A stretch of 64,000 nucleotides of DNA from Brevibacterium sp. UCMA 11754 (GTDB lineage Bacteria; Actinomycetota; Actinomycetes; Actinomycetales; Brevibacteriaceae), in NCBI RefSeq assembly GCF_021532275.1, contig NZ_JACBOT010000011.1:62001-126000 (forward strand), given 5' to 3'. Of this stretch, positions 44,794 to 53,453 are shown piece by piece. Each line of letters starts with the position of its first letter. Positions within the stretch are counted from its first letter, which is position 1. The notes beneath the pieces were generated by a model. It made no database searches and was not told where the DNA came from. It worked only from the letters and a program-made list of their open reading frames with translations. The position numbers were made by a program, and so were the translations under genes.

Positions 44794-45687
44794 ATGACAG
44801 ATGACATGAACGTGAAGAGTGAGAGCATGAACCAAGGGACAGCGTCGCAGGTACAGTCAGCGTCGCAGGTAGGGACAGCGTCGAACATGGGCGGCGTGGG
44901 CTTCGACCGACTGCCGGGGGTGCGCTTCAGCGCCCTGGCCTTCGACATCGACAGCGGCGAACGCGTGTTCGCCCACAACGAGAACGATGAACTCGACACC
45001 GCCAGCATGGGCAAGGTGTTTCTCCTGCACACGGCCCTGCAGATGCACGTCAACGGCAATCTCAACTTACAGGAGCGGCTGTCCAGGCGTCCCTCGGAAC
45101 GAGTCGACGAGTCCGGCATCTGGTACCTCATGGAGCAGGACGATCTGAGCGTCTATGACGTGGCCGTGCTCGTCGGAGCCTTCAGCGACAACTTCGCGAC
45201 CAATGTGCTCATTCGTCGGATCGGCCTCGAGAACGTCGCCCGCCAGGTCGAGGATCTGGGGTACAGGAACTCCGGTCTCCATGACTTCCTCCGCTGGCCC
45301 CGGCCGGCCAAGGCGCCGCGCACTCTGTCGACGGGCACCGCGGCCGAGCTCAGCGACTTCATGGCCCGGCACGCGAAGGACGAGTTCTGGGACGAGTCGA
45401 CGAACGAGATCTTCCGGCGCTGGTTGGGCGCCGGCGCGGACACCTCGATGGTCGCCTCGGCGTTCGATCTCGATCCTCTGGCCCACTACAACTATCAGCG
45501 CGACGTGTGGGTCTGGAACAAGACCGGCACGAACGGGACGATCCGCGCCGATGCCGGGATCGCCATGACACCGACCCGGCGGGTCGCCTACGCCGTGTTC
45601 GCGAACTGGGAGAAGGACACGGACCGGGTCGTCGACGTCATGCCCATCATGCGCGAAGCGGGGGAGGCGATTCACCGATTCCTCTGA
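44794..45687 (+). CDS. cytoplasmic serine hydrolase of the class A beta-lactamase fold
   Basis: The 297-residue protein has all three penicillin-recognising motifs: SxxK in TASMGK (Ser71, Lys74), SDN (131-133) and KTG (243-245). No signal peptide is present. The N-terminus is polar and repetitive (GTASQVQSASQVGTAS), so the enzyme is probably cytosolic, unlike real beta-lactamases. The ExxLN omega-loop Glu expected about 36 residues after SDN is not evident. Neighbouring genes handle small peptides, so an amidase or peptidase role on imported D-amino-acid or muropeptide products is the best inference. Confidence 0.8.
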   Translation: MTDDMNVKSESMNQGTASQVQSASQVGTASNMGGVGFDRLPGVRFSALAFDIDSGERVFAHNENDELDTASMGKVFLLHTALQMHVNGNLNLQERLSRRPSERVDESGIWYLMEQDDLSVYDVAVLVGAFSDNFATNVLIRRIGLENVARQVEDLGYRNSGLHDFLRWPRPAKAPRTLSTGTAAELSDFMARHAKDEFWDESTNEIFRRWLGAGADTSMVASAFDLDPLAHYNYQRDVWVWNKTGTNGTIRADAGIAMTPTRRVAYAVFANWEKDTDRVVDVMPIMREAGEAIHRFL

Positions 45688-45768
45688 GAAACCGGACATC
45701 GATCAGCATCCAATCGGCTCGAGAATACGCACTGTCACACGCCGTTCCTCGAGTATCGTTGATGTCCT

Positions 45769-46083
45769 ATGACCTCCTCGATCTACCTCACAGGCGAAGC
45801 GAAAGCACCGTCGAACAACCCGATCATGGCACAGTACGGATTGTTCTACATCGCCTTCGAGATCGAGGCGGAGACACATCGAGTCCTCGATGTCGACTGC
45901 TCGGCGACGTTGGCCCTGACAAGGAAGTTCATCAGGGGCCTGTTCATCGATGCAGACATCAGGGACACCGGTCGACTCACGGATTCGATCACAGCCAGAT
46001 ACCACGGGTCCTCCCAGAAGGCGCTCATCGTCGCGGTGAACAACGCGGCGAAGAAGTACCAAGAGCTCCCGCCCCTCGGCTGA
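45769..46083 (+). CDS. DUF3870 protein
   Basis: This encodes 104 residues with SSIYLTGEAKAPSNNPI at the start, then YIAFEIEAETHRVLDVDCSATLALTRKFI (split) and ARYHGSSQKALIVAVNNAAKKYQ at the end, the pattern of DUF3870. Short, soluble alpha/beta protein of unknown biochemical role, often encoded near amino-acid or peptide metabolic genes. TATCGT lies nine bases upstream of the ATG, and no SD is seen. The following 150 bases before the DUF819 gene hold no other supported feature. Confidence 0.8.
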   Translation: MTSSIYLTGEAKAPSNNPIMAQYGLFYIAFEIEAETHRVLDVDCSATLALTRKFIRGLFIDADIRDTGRLTDSITARYHGSSQKALIVAVNNAAKKYQELPPLG

Positions 46084-46236
46084 TTCGATTCCTCGACCAC
46101 CAAGATTGCCTGGGCCCTCACCGGACCGGATCCAATCGACAACCGCACATGGCTTCACCGCGCACTGCGCCTGCACCTCGTGGAATGGACCGAGGGCAGC
46201 GCGACGCGGTCCAATCCACCTGAAGGAGTGTCGTTT

Positions 46237-47388
46237 GTGATTACGGACGGTTTTCTATTCATCAGCCTGCTGCTGGCGATTTCGGCGATTCTCGTCGTCG
46301 CCGATCGCAGCGGGAAATTCAAAGTATTCAAATATGTCCCCGGGTTCGTCTTCCTCTACATCGTGGCGGCCCTGCTCAACACGGTCGGCATGTTCGACCA
46401 CGACGCGATCGACAGCGTCGGCGACGGGTTGCAGGACGCGCTGCTGCCGGCGATGATCCTGCTCCTGCTGTTCAAATGCGATGTGCGACAGATCATCCGG
46501 CTCGGACCGAAACTGCTGCTGACCTTCGTGGTGACGGCTGCGAGCATCATCATCGGCTTCATCGTCGCCTACCTGATCGTGCATTCGGCTTTGGCTCCCG
46601 AATCGTGGAAGGCCCTCGGCGCGCTCAATGCGTCATGGACCGGCGGTTCGGCCAATATGGTCGCCGTTCAGAATATTCTGGAGGCGCCGGAGGACATCTT
46701 CGGCTATGTGCTCATCGTCGACACCGTTCTCTACTCCTTCTGGCTGCTCCTCATCTTCTCTTCGGTCGCCGTCTCCGATAAGTTCAACAGATGGACGAAG
46801 GCAGACACCTCGAAGTTCGACTTCGCCGATCGGGTCACCGACGAGGAGGAGAAGCCGATGACGCTGTCCTCGATCATCGGTCTGCTGGGCTTCTCCCTGC
46901 TCGTCTCCGCCTTGGCAGCCAAGGCGGGCGAAGTGCTCCCGGAAGTGGGCACGGTGATCAATGCCTCGGCCTGGACGATCCTCATCGTGAGCATCCTGGG
47001 CCTGGTCATCGGGTCTACCCGGTGGGGACGGGCAGCGGGTTCGAATCAGCTGGCGACCATTATGCTCTACATCATCATCGGCATCATCGCCTCCGGATCC
47101 GACTTCACCTCGCTGGCCGAAGCCCCGATCTATCTGGTTGCCGGCGTGATCGTGCTCCTCGTCCACATCGTCATCATGCTCGTCTATGCGAAGCTGACGA
47201 AGACCGAACTGTTCAGCATTGCCGTGGCCAGCACCGCGAACATCGGGGGAATCGCCTCGGCGCCGGTGGTCGCGGGTGCTTTCAACCGTCAGCTGGTGCC
47301 GGTGGGCGTCCTCTTCGCACTCATCGGAACGTTCTCCGGAACCTTCCTCGGGCTGTGGTCGGCGCAGCTGATGTCGGGCATCGGATGA
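46237..47388 (+). CDS. DUF819 membrane transporter
   Basis: GTG at 46237 with GAAGGAG upstream gives 383 residues; an in-frame upstream ATG lacks an SD and adds a polar tail. About eleven helices carry the DUF819 pattern: LNASWTGGSANMVAVQNIL near 140-160, and the mirrored ASTANIGGIASAPVVAGAFN near 330-350. The inverted repeat of two GG(S/I)-containing re-entrant motifs suggests a secondary transporter or exchanger. Homologues (Bacillus YjcL type) occur with peptidases. Here it sits between DUF3870 and a dipeptidase and may import or export a peptide-derived compound. Confidence 0.85.
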   Translation: MITDGFLFISLLLAISAILVVADRSGKFKVFKYVPGFVFLYIVAALLNTVGMFDHDAIDSVGDGLQDALLPAMILLLLFKCDVRQIIRLGPKLLLTFVVTAASIIIGFIVAYLIVHSALAPESWKALGALNASWTGGSANMVAVQNILEAPEDIFGYVLIVDTVLYSFWLLLIFSSVAVSDKFNRWTKADTSKFDFADRVTDEEEKPMTLSSIIGLLGFSLLVSALAAKAGEVLPEVGTVINASAWTILIVSILGLVIGSTRWGRAAGSNQLATIMLYIIIGIIASGSDFTSLAEAPIYLVAGVIVLLVHIVIMLVYAKLTKTELFSIAVASTANIGGIASAPVVAGAFNRQLVPVGVLFALIGTFSGTFLGLWSAQLMSGIG

Positions 47389-47467
47389 TGAGCTTGATTC
47401 GGCGCTTGAGACCGCACAGATTTCCACCCAACCCACCGACGATCATCCGAACTGAAGGAGCGCACTC

Positions 47468-48511
47468 ATGACAATCGACGTCTTCGACGGGCACAACGAC
47501 CTCGCCTGGTACCTGCGGGAGGAGCGCGACTACAGCGTTGAGGGGCTCAACGACCCCAGTGTCTCGCCCTTCACCACGATGGACCAGCTGCGCGCGGGCA
47601 GCGTTGCCGCGCAGTACTGGTCGGTCTACGTCCATTCCTCGATCACCGGCGCGGACGCGATCAAGGCGACGTGGGAACAGATCGACGCAGTGCAGCGCGT
47701 CGTCACGAGCTACCCGGAACGACTCCAGTTCACCCGCACCGCCGCCGAGGTGGTCGCCGCCCGGGAAGCCGGAAAGGTGGCCTCGCTGATGGGCGTCGAA
47801 GGCGGACAGCAGATCGATGAATCCCTGGCCGTGCTTCGTTCCTATGCGCGCGCCGGATCCCGGTACATGACCCTGACCTGGTCGACGACTCACTCCTGGG
47901 CGGATTCGGCCACGGATGAACCGCAGCACAGGGGCTTAAGCGCCTTTGGCCGTGAGGTTGTGGCAGAGATGAACCGGATCGGCATGATCGTCGACCTTTC
48001 CCACGTCGCGCCCAGCGTGATGCACCAGTCCCTAGACATCTCGACCCTGCCGGTGATCTTCAGCCACTCATGTGCGTTCGGGCTCAACCCGCATCCGCGC
48101 AACATTCCCGACGACGTCCTCGACCGGGTGCCCGGCAACGGGGGAGTGGCGATGATGACCTTCGTGCCCTCCTTCGTCTCGAACGCGCGCCGCGAATGGG
48201 CAGATGCCGGGGAGAACGGCACCGCCCCCGAGGTGACCGTGGCCGATGTCGCTGATCACTGCGATTACGTGCGCGAACGGATCGGAATCGACCATATCGG
48301 CCTCGGCGGCGACATCTGCGGTGTCGATGAGCTGCCGACCGGACTCGGCGACGCCGGGCAGTACCCGGCACTGTTCTCGGAACTGAGTTCACGTGGCTGG
48401 TCGGACTCCGATCTGCGCAAGCTCGGCTTCGACAATGCGATGCGGGTCCTCGAAGCACACGAGGACGCCTATACCCGCTTCCTGGGGACCTCGGCGGGAC
48501 AGTCGTCATGA
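47468..48511 (+). CDS. renal-dipeptidase-type peptidase (M19 family)
   Basis: The 347-residue zinc dipeptidase splits L- and D-containing dipeptides. Zinc ligands and landmarks: FDGHNDLAWYLR (His-x-Asp at the N-terminus), GVEGGQQ (bridging Glu about 108), VDLSHVAPSVM and VIFSHS (two His), and IGLGGDICGVDEL (Asp). Length is typical. It follows the DUF819 transporter, and the amidotransferase ATG overlaps its stop (ATGA). M19 enzymes act on dipeptides with a C-terminal D-residue, which fits cleavage of murein-derived peptides. Confidence 0.93.
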   Translation: MTIDVFDGHNDLAWYLREERDYSVEGLNDPSVSPFTTMDQLRAGSVAAQYWSVYVHSSITGADAIKATWEQIDAVQRVVTSYPERLQFTRTAAEVVAAREAGKVASLMGVEGGQQIDESLAVLRSYARAGSRYMTLTWSTTHSWADSATDEPQHRGLSAFGREVVAEMNRIGMIVDLSHVAPSVMHQSLDISTLPVIFSHSCAFGLNPHPRNIPDDVLDRVPGNGGVAMMTFVPSFVSNARREWADAGENGTAPEVTVADVADHCDYVRERIGIDHIGLGGDICGVDELPTGLGDAGQYPALFSELSSRGWSDSDLRKLGFDNAMRVLEAHEDAYTRFLGTSAGQSS

Positions 48512-49218
48512 CTCGACTCCTCGTCATCGTCAACCACATCGAATCCCAGCCGGGACTGCTCACACAGTGGATGATCAGCGAGAACATCGAGTTCGACCTG
48601 CGCATCGGCGGCGTCTCGCAACTGCCGGAACCGAACGCTCTGAGCGGCTACGACGGGCTGATCATGCTCGGCGGGGGATACATGCCCGATGAGACCGATA
48701 GGGCGCCCTGGCTGGAGGCCGAGGCGCGGCTGTCACGACATGCCCTGGAGACGGATCTGCCGCAGTTCGGCATCTGCCTCGGCGGACAGCTCATCGCTCA
48801 CGTCATCGGTGGGGATGTGCGGGCGCAGACTGGTGCGCCGGAGAAGGGGTACACCTGGATCGATATGACCGCAGACGCGGCGCAGGATCCGGTGTTCTCC
48901 GCGTTCGGCAATCGCGCGGCCTTCGTCGAAAGTCATGTCGATCGGATTGTCGACCTTCCGCCAGAGGCAACACTGTTGGCAACCAGTACCGCCTGCCGGT
49001 TCCAAGCGTTTAGAATCGGCAACGCATGGGGCACGCAGTTCCATCCCGAGTCTTCAGGGCAGAACATACGCAACTGGGACGCGGACAAACTGCAAGAATT
49101 GGGCTTTAATAAAGAGACCCTGTTGGAACAAGCAGAGGAACGCGGTGAGGACAGTCAACGGGAGGCGAAGGCGCTTCTGACAGCTTTCCTCGACGTGGTC
49201 CGCAGCAAACACCAGTGA
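48508..49218 (+). CDS. class I glutamine amidotransferase-like protein
   Basis: The 236-residue stand-alone GATase-1 domain has the nucleophile elbow PQFGICLGGQLIAHVIGG (Cys about 88) and FHPESSG with the His and Glu of the triad (about 175). GGGYMPDE and oxyanion residues match GMP-synthase-like class I proteins. No synthetase partner is adjacent, so it may hydrolyse a gamma-glutamyl amide rather than donate ammonia. It is coupled to the dipeptidase by ATGA. The C-terminal tail is charged. Confidence 0.88.
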   Translation: MTRLLVIVNHIESQPGLLTQWMISENIEFDLRIGGVSQLPEPNALSGYDGLIMLGGGYMPDETDRAPWLEAEARLSRHALETDLPQFGICLGGQLIAHVIGGDVRAQTGAPEKGYTWIDMTADAAQDPVFSAFGNRAAFVESHVDRIVDLPPEATLLATSTACRFQAFRIGNAWGTQFHPESSGQNIRNWDADKLQELGFNKETLLEQAEERGEDSQREAKALLTAFLDVVRSKHQ

Positions 49219-49258
49219 TCGTAAGGCTGCGATCACAGGCGAACACGGAGGAACCATC

Positions 49259-50689
49259 GTGAGTCACAGCGAGAACACCACCAAGGCGGGGTCGGGGGCC
49301 GAACAGCAACCGGAAACGCTCAAGCGGGTCATGGGCCCCAAACTTCTGCTCCTCTTCATCGTCGGAGACATCCTGGGCACAGGTGTCTATGCTCTGACGG
49401 GCAAGGTAGCAGGGCAGGTCGGCGGTGCCGGTTGGGCCCCGGTCATCCTGGCGTTCGCAGTCGCACTTGTCACGGCGTTCTCCTATATGGAGCTCGTCAC
49501 CAAGTACCCGACCGCAGCCGGTGCAGCGCTGTACACGCACAAGGCGTTCGGGATCCACTTCGTGACGTTCCTCGTCGCCTTTGCCGTCCTCAGCTCCGGC
49601 ATCACCTCAGCGTCGACAGCCTCGAATGTCTTCGCGGCCAATATGGTGGCCGGCTTCGGATGGGACGTATCCGGGACTGGAGTCATGTGGATCGCGCTCG
49701 GCTTCCTGGCCGTCATCGCCGCGATCAATCTGCGCGGTGTGGGCGAGAGCGTCTGGTTCAACGTCGTGCTGACGATGATCGAACTCAGCGGCCTGCTGCT
49801 CGTCATCCTGGTCGGCTTCTTCGCACTGGGATCCGGAAGCGCCGACTTCTCGCGTGTGCTGATCTTCGAAACCGCGGACGACAAGGGCGTGTTCCTCGCG
49901 ATCACCGGTGCGACCTCCTTGGCCTTCTTCTCGATGGTCGGCTTCGAGGATTCGGTGAACATGGTCGAGGAGACCAAGGATCCGAGAGTGTTCCCGAAGA
50001 TCATGCTCACGGGTCTGTCGATCACCGGCGTGATCTATGTGCTCGTCTCGCTGGTGGCAGTGGCCGCGGTGCCGATCGGCAAACTCTCCGAGAGTGAGAC
50101 GCCGCTGCTGGAAGTCGTCAGGGCCGGTGCTCCAGGGCTTCCTATTGATCTGATCTTCCCGTTCATGACGATGTTCGCAGTCGCGAACTCCGCACTCATC
50201 AACATGCTCATGGCCAGCCGTCTGCTGTACGGAATGTCGAAGCAGAACGTGCTTCCGCCCGTATTCGCGAAGGTGCTGCGCGGCCGTCGTTCGCCCTGGG
50301 TGTCGATCCTCTTCACGACTCTCATCGCCTTCGCCCTCATCATCGCCGTGACCACCTTGCTGCCGGAGACGGTGACCGCGTCCCTGGGCGGTACGACCTC
50401 GCTGCTGCTGCTCGCCGTGTTCGCCGTCGTCAACGTCGCTGTGCTGATCCTGCGGAAGAAGCCGGTCGAGCACGAGCACTTCAGAGCGCCGACCTATCTG
50501 CCCTGGATCGGACTGTTCACCTGCGCATTCCTCGTGGGACCGTGGGCTCGCCTCGACGAACTCATCCAATATCAGATTGCGGTGGCGCTGATTGGAATCG
50601 GCGTCGTCCTCTGGGCAATCACGTGGCTGTGGAATCGTTCGGTCAAAGGTGCGAGCACCAAGTTCCGCAATCCCGAGGAACTCACATGA
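49259..50689 (+). CDS. APC-superfamily amino acid permease
   Basis: The 476-residue permease has twelve hydrophobic segments. The first substrate-binding helix is LLLFIVGDILGTGVYALTGKVAGQ (split, Gly-rich break about 30-45); helix six has SLAFFSMVGFEDSVNMVEETKDP (about 218-240), both characteristic of APC transporters (basic/cationic amino acid branch). GGAGG precedes the GTG at 49259. It is 40 bases after the amidotransferase and 49 before uspA. It probably moves amino acids released from peptides. The direction, uptake or exchange, is unknown. Confidence 0.92.
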   Translation: MSHSENTTKAGSGAEQQPETLKRVMGPKLLLLFIVGDILGTGVYALTGKVAGQVGGAGWAPVILAFAVALVTAFSYMELVTKYPTAAGAALYTHKAFGIHFVTFLVAFAVLSSGITSASTASNVFAANMVAGFGWDVSGTGVMWIALGFLAVIAAINLRGVGESVWFNVVLTMIELSGLLLVILVGFFALGSGSADFSRVLIFETADDKGVFLAITGATSLAFFSMVGFEDSVNMVEETKDPRVFPKIMLTGLSITGVIYVLVSLVAVAAVPIGKLSESETPLLEVVRAGAPGLPIDLIFPFMTMFAVANSALINMLMASRLLYGMSKQNVLPPVFAKVLRGRRSPWVSILFTTLIAFALIIAVTTLLPETVTASLGGTTSLLLLAVFAVVNVAVLILRKKPVEHEHFRAPTYLPWIGLFTCAFLVGPWARLDELIQYQIAVALIGIGVVLWAITWLWNRSVKGASTKFRNPEELT

Positions 50690-50738
50690 TCGCGGGACGC
50701 ACTAGGTTTCAATCAGTCTCAACAAGTGAAGGTGAGAA

Positions 50739-51134
50739 ATGACCATCGTCGTGGGCTATGTCAACAATCCAGCGGGCCACGCGGCCCTCGACAAGGGGAT
50801 CGAAGAGGCGAAGAAGGACAACCGGGATCTGGTCGTCGTCAACGCTTCCCGATCATCCGATCGCAGAGATTCCTACCGCCTCGGCGAGGGGGAGATCAAG
50901 TCGGTCCAGGACTATCTGTCGCGCTCCGGTGTGCAGGCGCAGGTGCTGACGCGTGGCAGCGAGTACGACCCTGCCGAGCAGATTCTCGATGCCGCCGCCG
51001 AGGTGGGGGCTCAGCTGATCGTGCTCGGCACCCGGAAGCGGACCCCGGTTGGGAAGTTCCTCCTGGGGTCGACGATCCAACGGGTCATACTCGAAGCCGT
51101 CTGCCCCGTCCTCTGTGTGAAGGCCAGTCACTGA
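50739..51134 (+). CDS. universal stress protein (UspA family)
   Basis: The 131-residue single-domain Usp has the ATP-binding signature GTRKRTPVGKFLLGSTIQRVI (split; G-2x-G-9x-G-S/T, about 95-115) and ends ILEAVCPVLCVKAS. ATP-binding Usp proteins modulate partners under stress. Co-occurrence right after an APC permease is frequent, suggesting control of that transporter. GTGAGA-type SD (AAGGTGAG) lies upstream. A 16-bp tandem array follows. Confidence 0.92.
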   Translation: MTIVVGYVNNPAGHAALDKGIEEAKKDNRDLVVVNASRSSDRRDSYRLGEGEIKSVQDYLSRSGVQAQVLTRGSEYDPAEQILDAAAEVGAQLIVLGTRKRTPVGKFLLGSTIQRVILEAVCPVLCVKASH

Positions 51135-51171
51135 GCTGAGTCCGCCGTAGTGGGGCGTCCCACGCCGGCGG

Positions 51172-51315
51172 GTGACTCGGCGGTCGGGTAACTCGATGGT
51201 CGGGTAACTCGGCGGCCAGGTATCTCGGTGGCTGGATAACTCGGCGGGGTCGGCACCTCGGTGGCTCGGTACCTCGACGGCCGGGACACCTCGGCGGTGA
51301 CGGTGCTCGGCAGCT
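51172..51315. repeat. 16-bp tandem array, about eight units
   Basis: From 51172 units of 16 (sometimes 17) bases follow the pattern GGTAACTCGGYGGYCG, with point changes accumulating to the right. The array lies between uspA and the convergent flavoprotein gene. Confidence 0.85.
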
Positions 51316-51336
51316 GAAATCGGGCCTGGGCGATTG

Positions 51337-52434
51337 CTACGACACTGAGCTCATGATGAGTTCGGCGTTGACCTGCGCACCGACCAGGACACCGCTGGCC
51401 GCGCTCGCCACCACCATGGCCGAGATGTCCGCGCTGTTTCCCACCACCCAGACTCCGGGTACATCTGTGGCGCCGTTCGCCTCGGCGGGTATGGACGAGC
51501 CCATGCCGGTCGGGTGGTCGACGACGGTGCCGCCGAGCTGCTCGAAGATCTGGCCGTTCGCCCGGAAGTAGGGCCCGACGGCCAGAGCGTCGAAAGTCAT
51601 GTCCGAGGGGCTTGAATCGGCGTCTGACCGGGTGGCCTCGCTGTCGTTGTCGTTGTCGCGCAGCGTGACGACGGTTCCGGCCTCGGTGCGTTCCACCGTT
51701 TCGACTGCCGCGTCGACGAAGGCGATGCCAAGCGAGCCGAGCATTCTCCTCTGCGCCTCATCCGGTGCCGGAGCATTGTGTCGCAGGAAGGTGACGCGGT
51801 CGCTGAGCTGGGAGAACATCATCGCCTGGTGGTATGACATGGCGGTAGTGCCGATGATGCCGATGTTCTGCCCGCGCACCTCGTAACCGTGGCAGTAGGG
51901 GCAGTGAAGGACGGTGTCGCCCCACCCGTCGGCCAGCCCCGGGATGTCGGGGAGCACGTCGGTGAGCCCGGTCGCGATGACGATTCGCTTCGCCTCGATG
52001 GAGATTCCCACCGATGTCTCGAGATCGAAGCCAGGTGTCTCTGGTGCCTGCGTCCTACTATTGGCGCCGAGGACTGTGGCGTCGATGAACTGGACTCCAT
52101 ATGCTTCGGCCTCCTGACGTCCCTTGGCTAGGAGGTCGAGCGGATTGACGCCCTCATGGCCGAGGACGTTGTGAGCGTGAGCGCTCGCCGCGTTGCGCGG
52201 GGAACCGGCGTCGATGACGATGACGCTGCGAAGCGAGCGAGCCAAAGCGATCGATGCGGCCAGACCACCTGCGCCTCCGCCGATGACGGCCACCTCGGCG
52301 ATGAGCTTCTGCTGGCTGTGCTGGTTTGGCTGACTCCGCTGGGAGGTGGGTGGCTGACTCTGCGGAGTGGGATGCGGCTGGCTCTGCGGGGAGGAGTGTG
52401 GCTGACTCTGCGGTGTGGGGTCTGATTCTGACAT
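51337..52434 (-). CDS. thioredoxin-reductase-like FAD/NAD(P) oxidoreductase with repeat-built N-terminus
   Basis: The 365-residue flavoprotein shows AVIGGGAGGLAASIALAR (FAD, about 48-65), a CPYC pair in LHCPYCHGYEVRGQ (about 180-193), IGIIGTTAMS (NADP) and VPGVWVVGNSAD (FAD, about 327). The HCPYCHGYE variant is that of GliT-like/dithiol oxidases and related orphan reductases, not classic TrxB (CATC). Residues 8-40 are a low-complexity, Gln/Ser/Pro/His tract encoded by 24-bp tandem repeats (52318-52413; PQSQPHSS, PQSQPHPT, PQSQPPTS). The tract precedes the FAD domain and is probably disordered. It is divergent from the XRE-cupin gene. Confidence 0.87.
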   Translation of the reverse strand: MSESDPTPQSQPHSSPQSQPHPTPQSQPPTSQRSQPNQHSQQKLIAEVAVIGGGAGGLAASIALARSLRSVIVIDAGSPRNAASAHAHNVLGHEGVNPLDLLAKGRQEAEAYGVQFIDATVLGANSRTQAPETPGFDLETSVGISIEAKRIVIATGLTDVLPDIPGLADGWGDTVLHCPYCHGYEVRGQNIGIIGTTAMSYHQAMMFSQLSDRVTFLRHNAPAPDEAQRRMLGSLGIAFVDAAVETVERTEAGTVVTLRDNDNDSEATRSDADSSPSDMTFDALAVGPYFRANGQIFEQLGGTVVDHPTGMGSSIPAEANGATDVPGVWVVGNSADISAMVVASAASGVLVGAQVNAELIMSSVS

Positions 52435-52503
52435 GGCATTCCTTGGCTCATGGGGTGGTGAGGAAGCGGTACTTCTGCAGTTTCACCCTTCTAGCCACCG
52501 AAA

Positions 52504-52519
52504 CGCAAGTATGTTTGCG
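52504..52519. promoter_or_regulatory. inverted-repeat operator candidate in a divergent promoter
   Basis: CGCAA (52504-52508) and TTGCG (52515-52519) flank six bases, and GGCAAATTCTGGC follows at about 52525. It lies between the flavoprotein (start 52434) and XRE-cupin (start about 52550) genes. Confidence 0.4.
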
Positions 52520-52556
52520 GAACTGGCAAATTCTGGCAGTATGTGACCCATGGTTG

Positions 52557-53226
52557 ATGGTGCTCCGCAGGAATCAAGCACAGGCAGATGGTCGAGCGAT
52601 GGGGCGGGGCCGCTGGGCACTCGTCGGCTCGGTGCGAAATCTGAGGGGGTCAAGCCCGCAGGAGGCTATTCAGCAGTCACTCGCCGGTGTCGGCGCCCGA
52701 TTGCGAAATCTGCGTCGGGAGCAGGGGCACGCCCTCGAAGAGGTGGCCGATCTGGTCGGGATGTCACTGAGCACCTTGTCGCGGCTGGAGTCTGGAAAGC
52801 GAAAGCCCAGCCTGGAGCTTCTCCTTCTTTTTGGCGAGCATCTACGGGCTGCCACTCGATGAGCTCGTCGGAACGCCGACGATCGGAGACCCGCGAATTC
52901 ACATCACGCCACAGAAGATCAATGGTCAGACCGTCCTTCCGCTGAGTCAAGGTGCCATCGGCGTCCAAGCGTTCAAGCACATCGTCGACGGCAAGCAGAC
53001 GCCGAAGCTCGGCGCGCTGAAAACACACCCCGGATTCGAATGGGTCTACGTGATCAGGGGCAGGCTCAGTCTGATCCTGGGTGACAGATCGATGACTCTG
53101 GACGCAGGGGAAGCCGCTGAATTCGACACCCGCAACCCGCACTGGTTCGGAAGCGCGGAGGGGTCCGGCCTCGAGTATCTGAGCCTTTTCGGACCGGAGG
53201 GACAACGCGTCCACCTCAGAAAATAG
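52557..53226 (+). pseudogene. XRE-cupin transcriptional regulator broken by a 1-bp indel in a T run
   Basis: The helix-turn-helix half reads in frame 3 (VGARLRNLRREQGHALEEVA, VGMSLSTLSRLESGKRKPSLELLL) and then goes astray to a stop at 52862. The cupin half reads in frame 1 from TTG at 52831 (LASIYGLPLDELVGTP, HPGFEWVYVIRGRLSLILGD, LDAGEAAEFDTRNPHWF). The frames meet in CTTCTTTTTGGC: T5 at 52828-52832. Four Ts would give L-L-L-L-A-S-I-Y and one intact regulator. The N-terminal start is unclear (ATG 52557 in frame; another start at 52550 in frame 2 would need a second shift). Sequencing error or slippage-type variation are both possible. Confidence 0.75.
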
Positions 53227-53453
53227 CCTCGCCGAGGTTGCTTCAGGGTCGGCCTGCGCCCGGGAGTGCCGGTCGATCAACGGCCTCATCTGCTCCGATC
53301 TCGGATTTGAAGAGGTCAAAGTATAAGATAGCGTCGAATGTGTGAACGCAGATCCTAAAGGAATAGAACAAAACTATAGACAAAGTGTCTGTGGTGAGAG
53401 TAAAATTGGAGTCAAGCGGACAACACAGCAGTTGACGAACGGATTCCGAGGCC

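Noticed and set aside
52550..52945. 131-residue frame starting at ATG 52550
   Set aside because: Its C-terminal two thirds are an Arg-rich shadow of the HTH region; only the first residues might belong to the regulator's original N-terminus.
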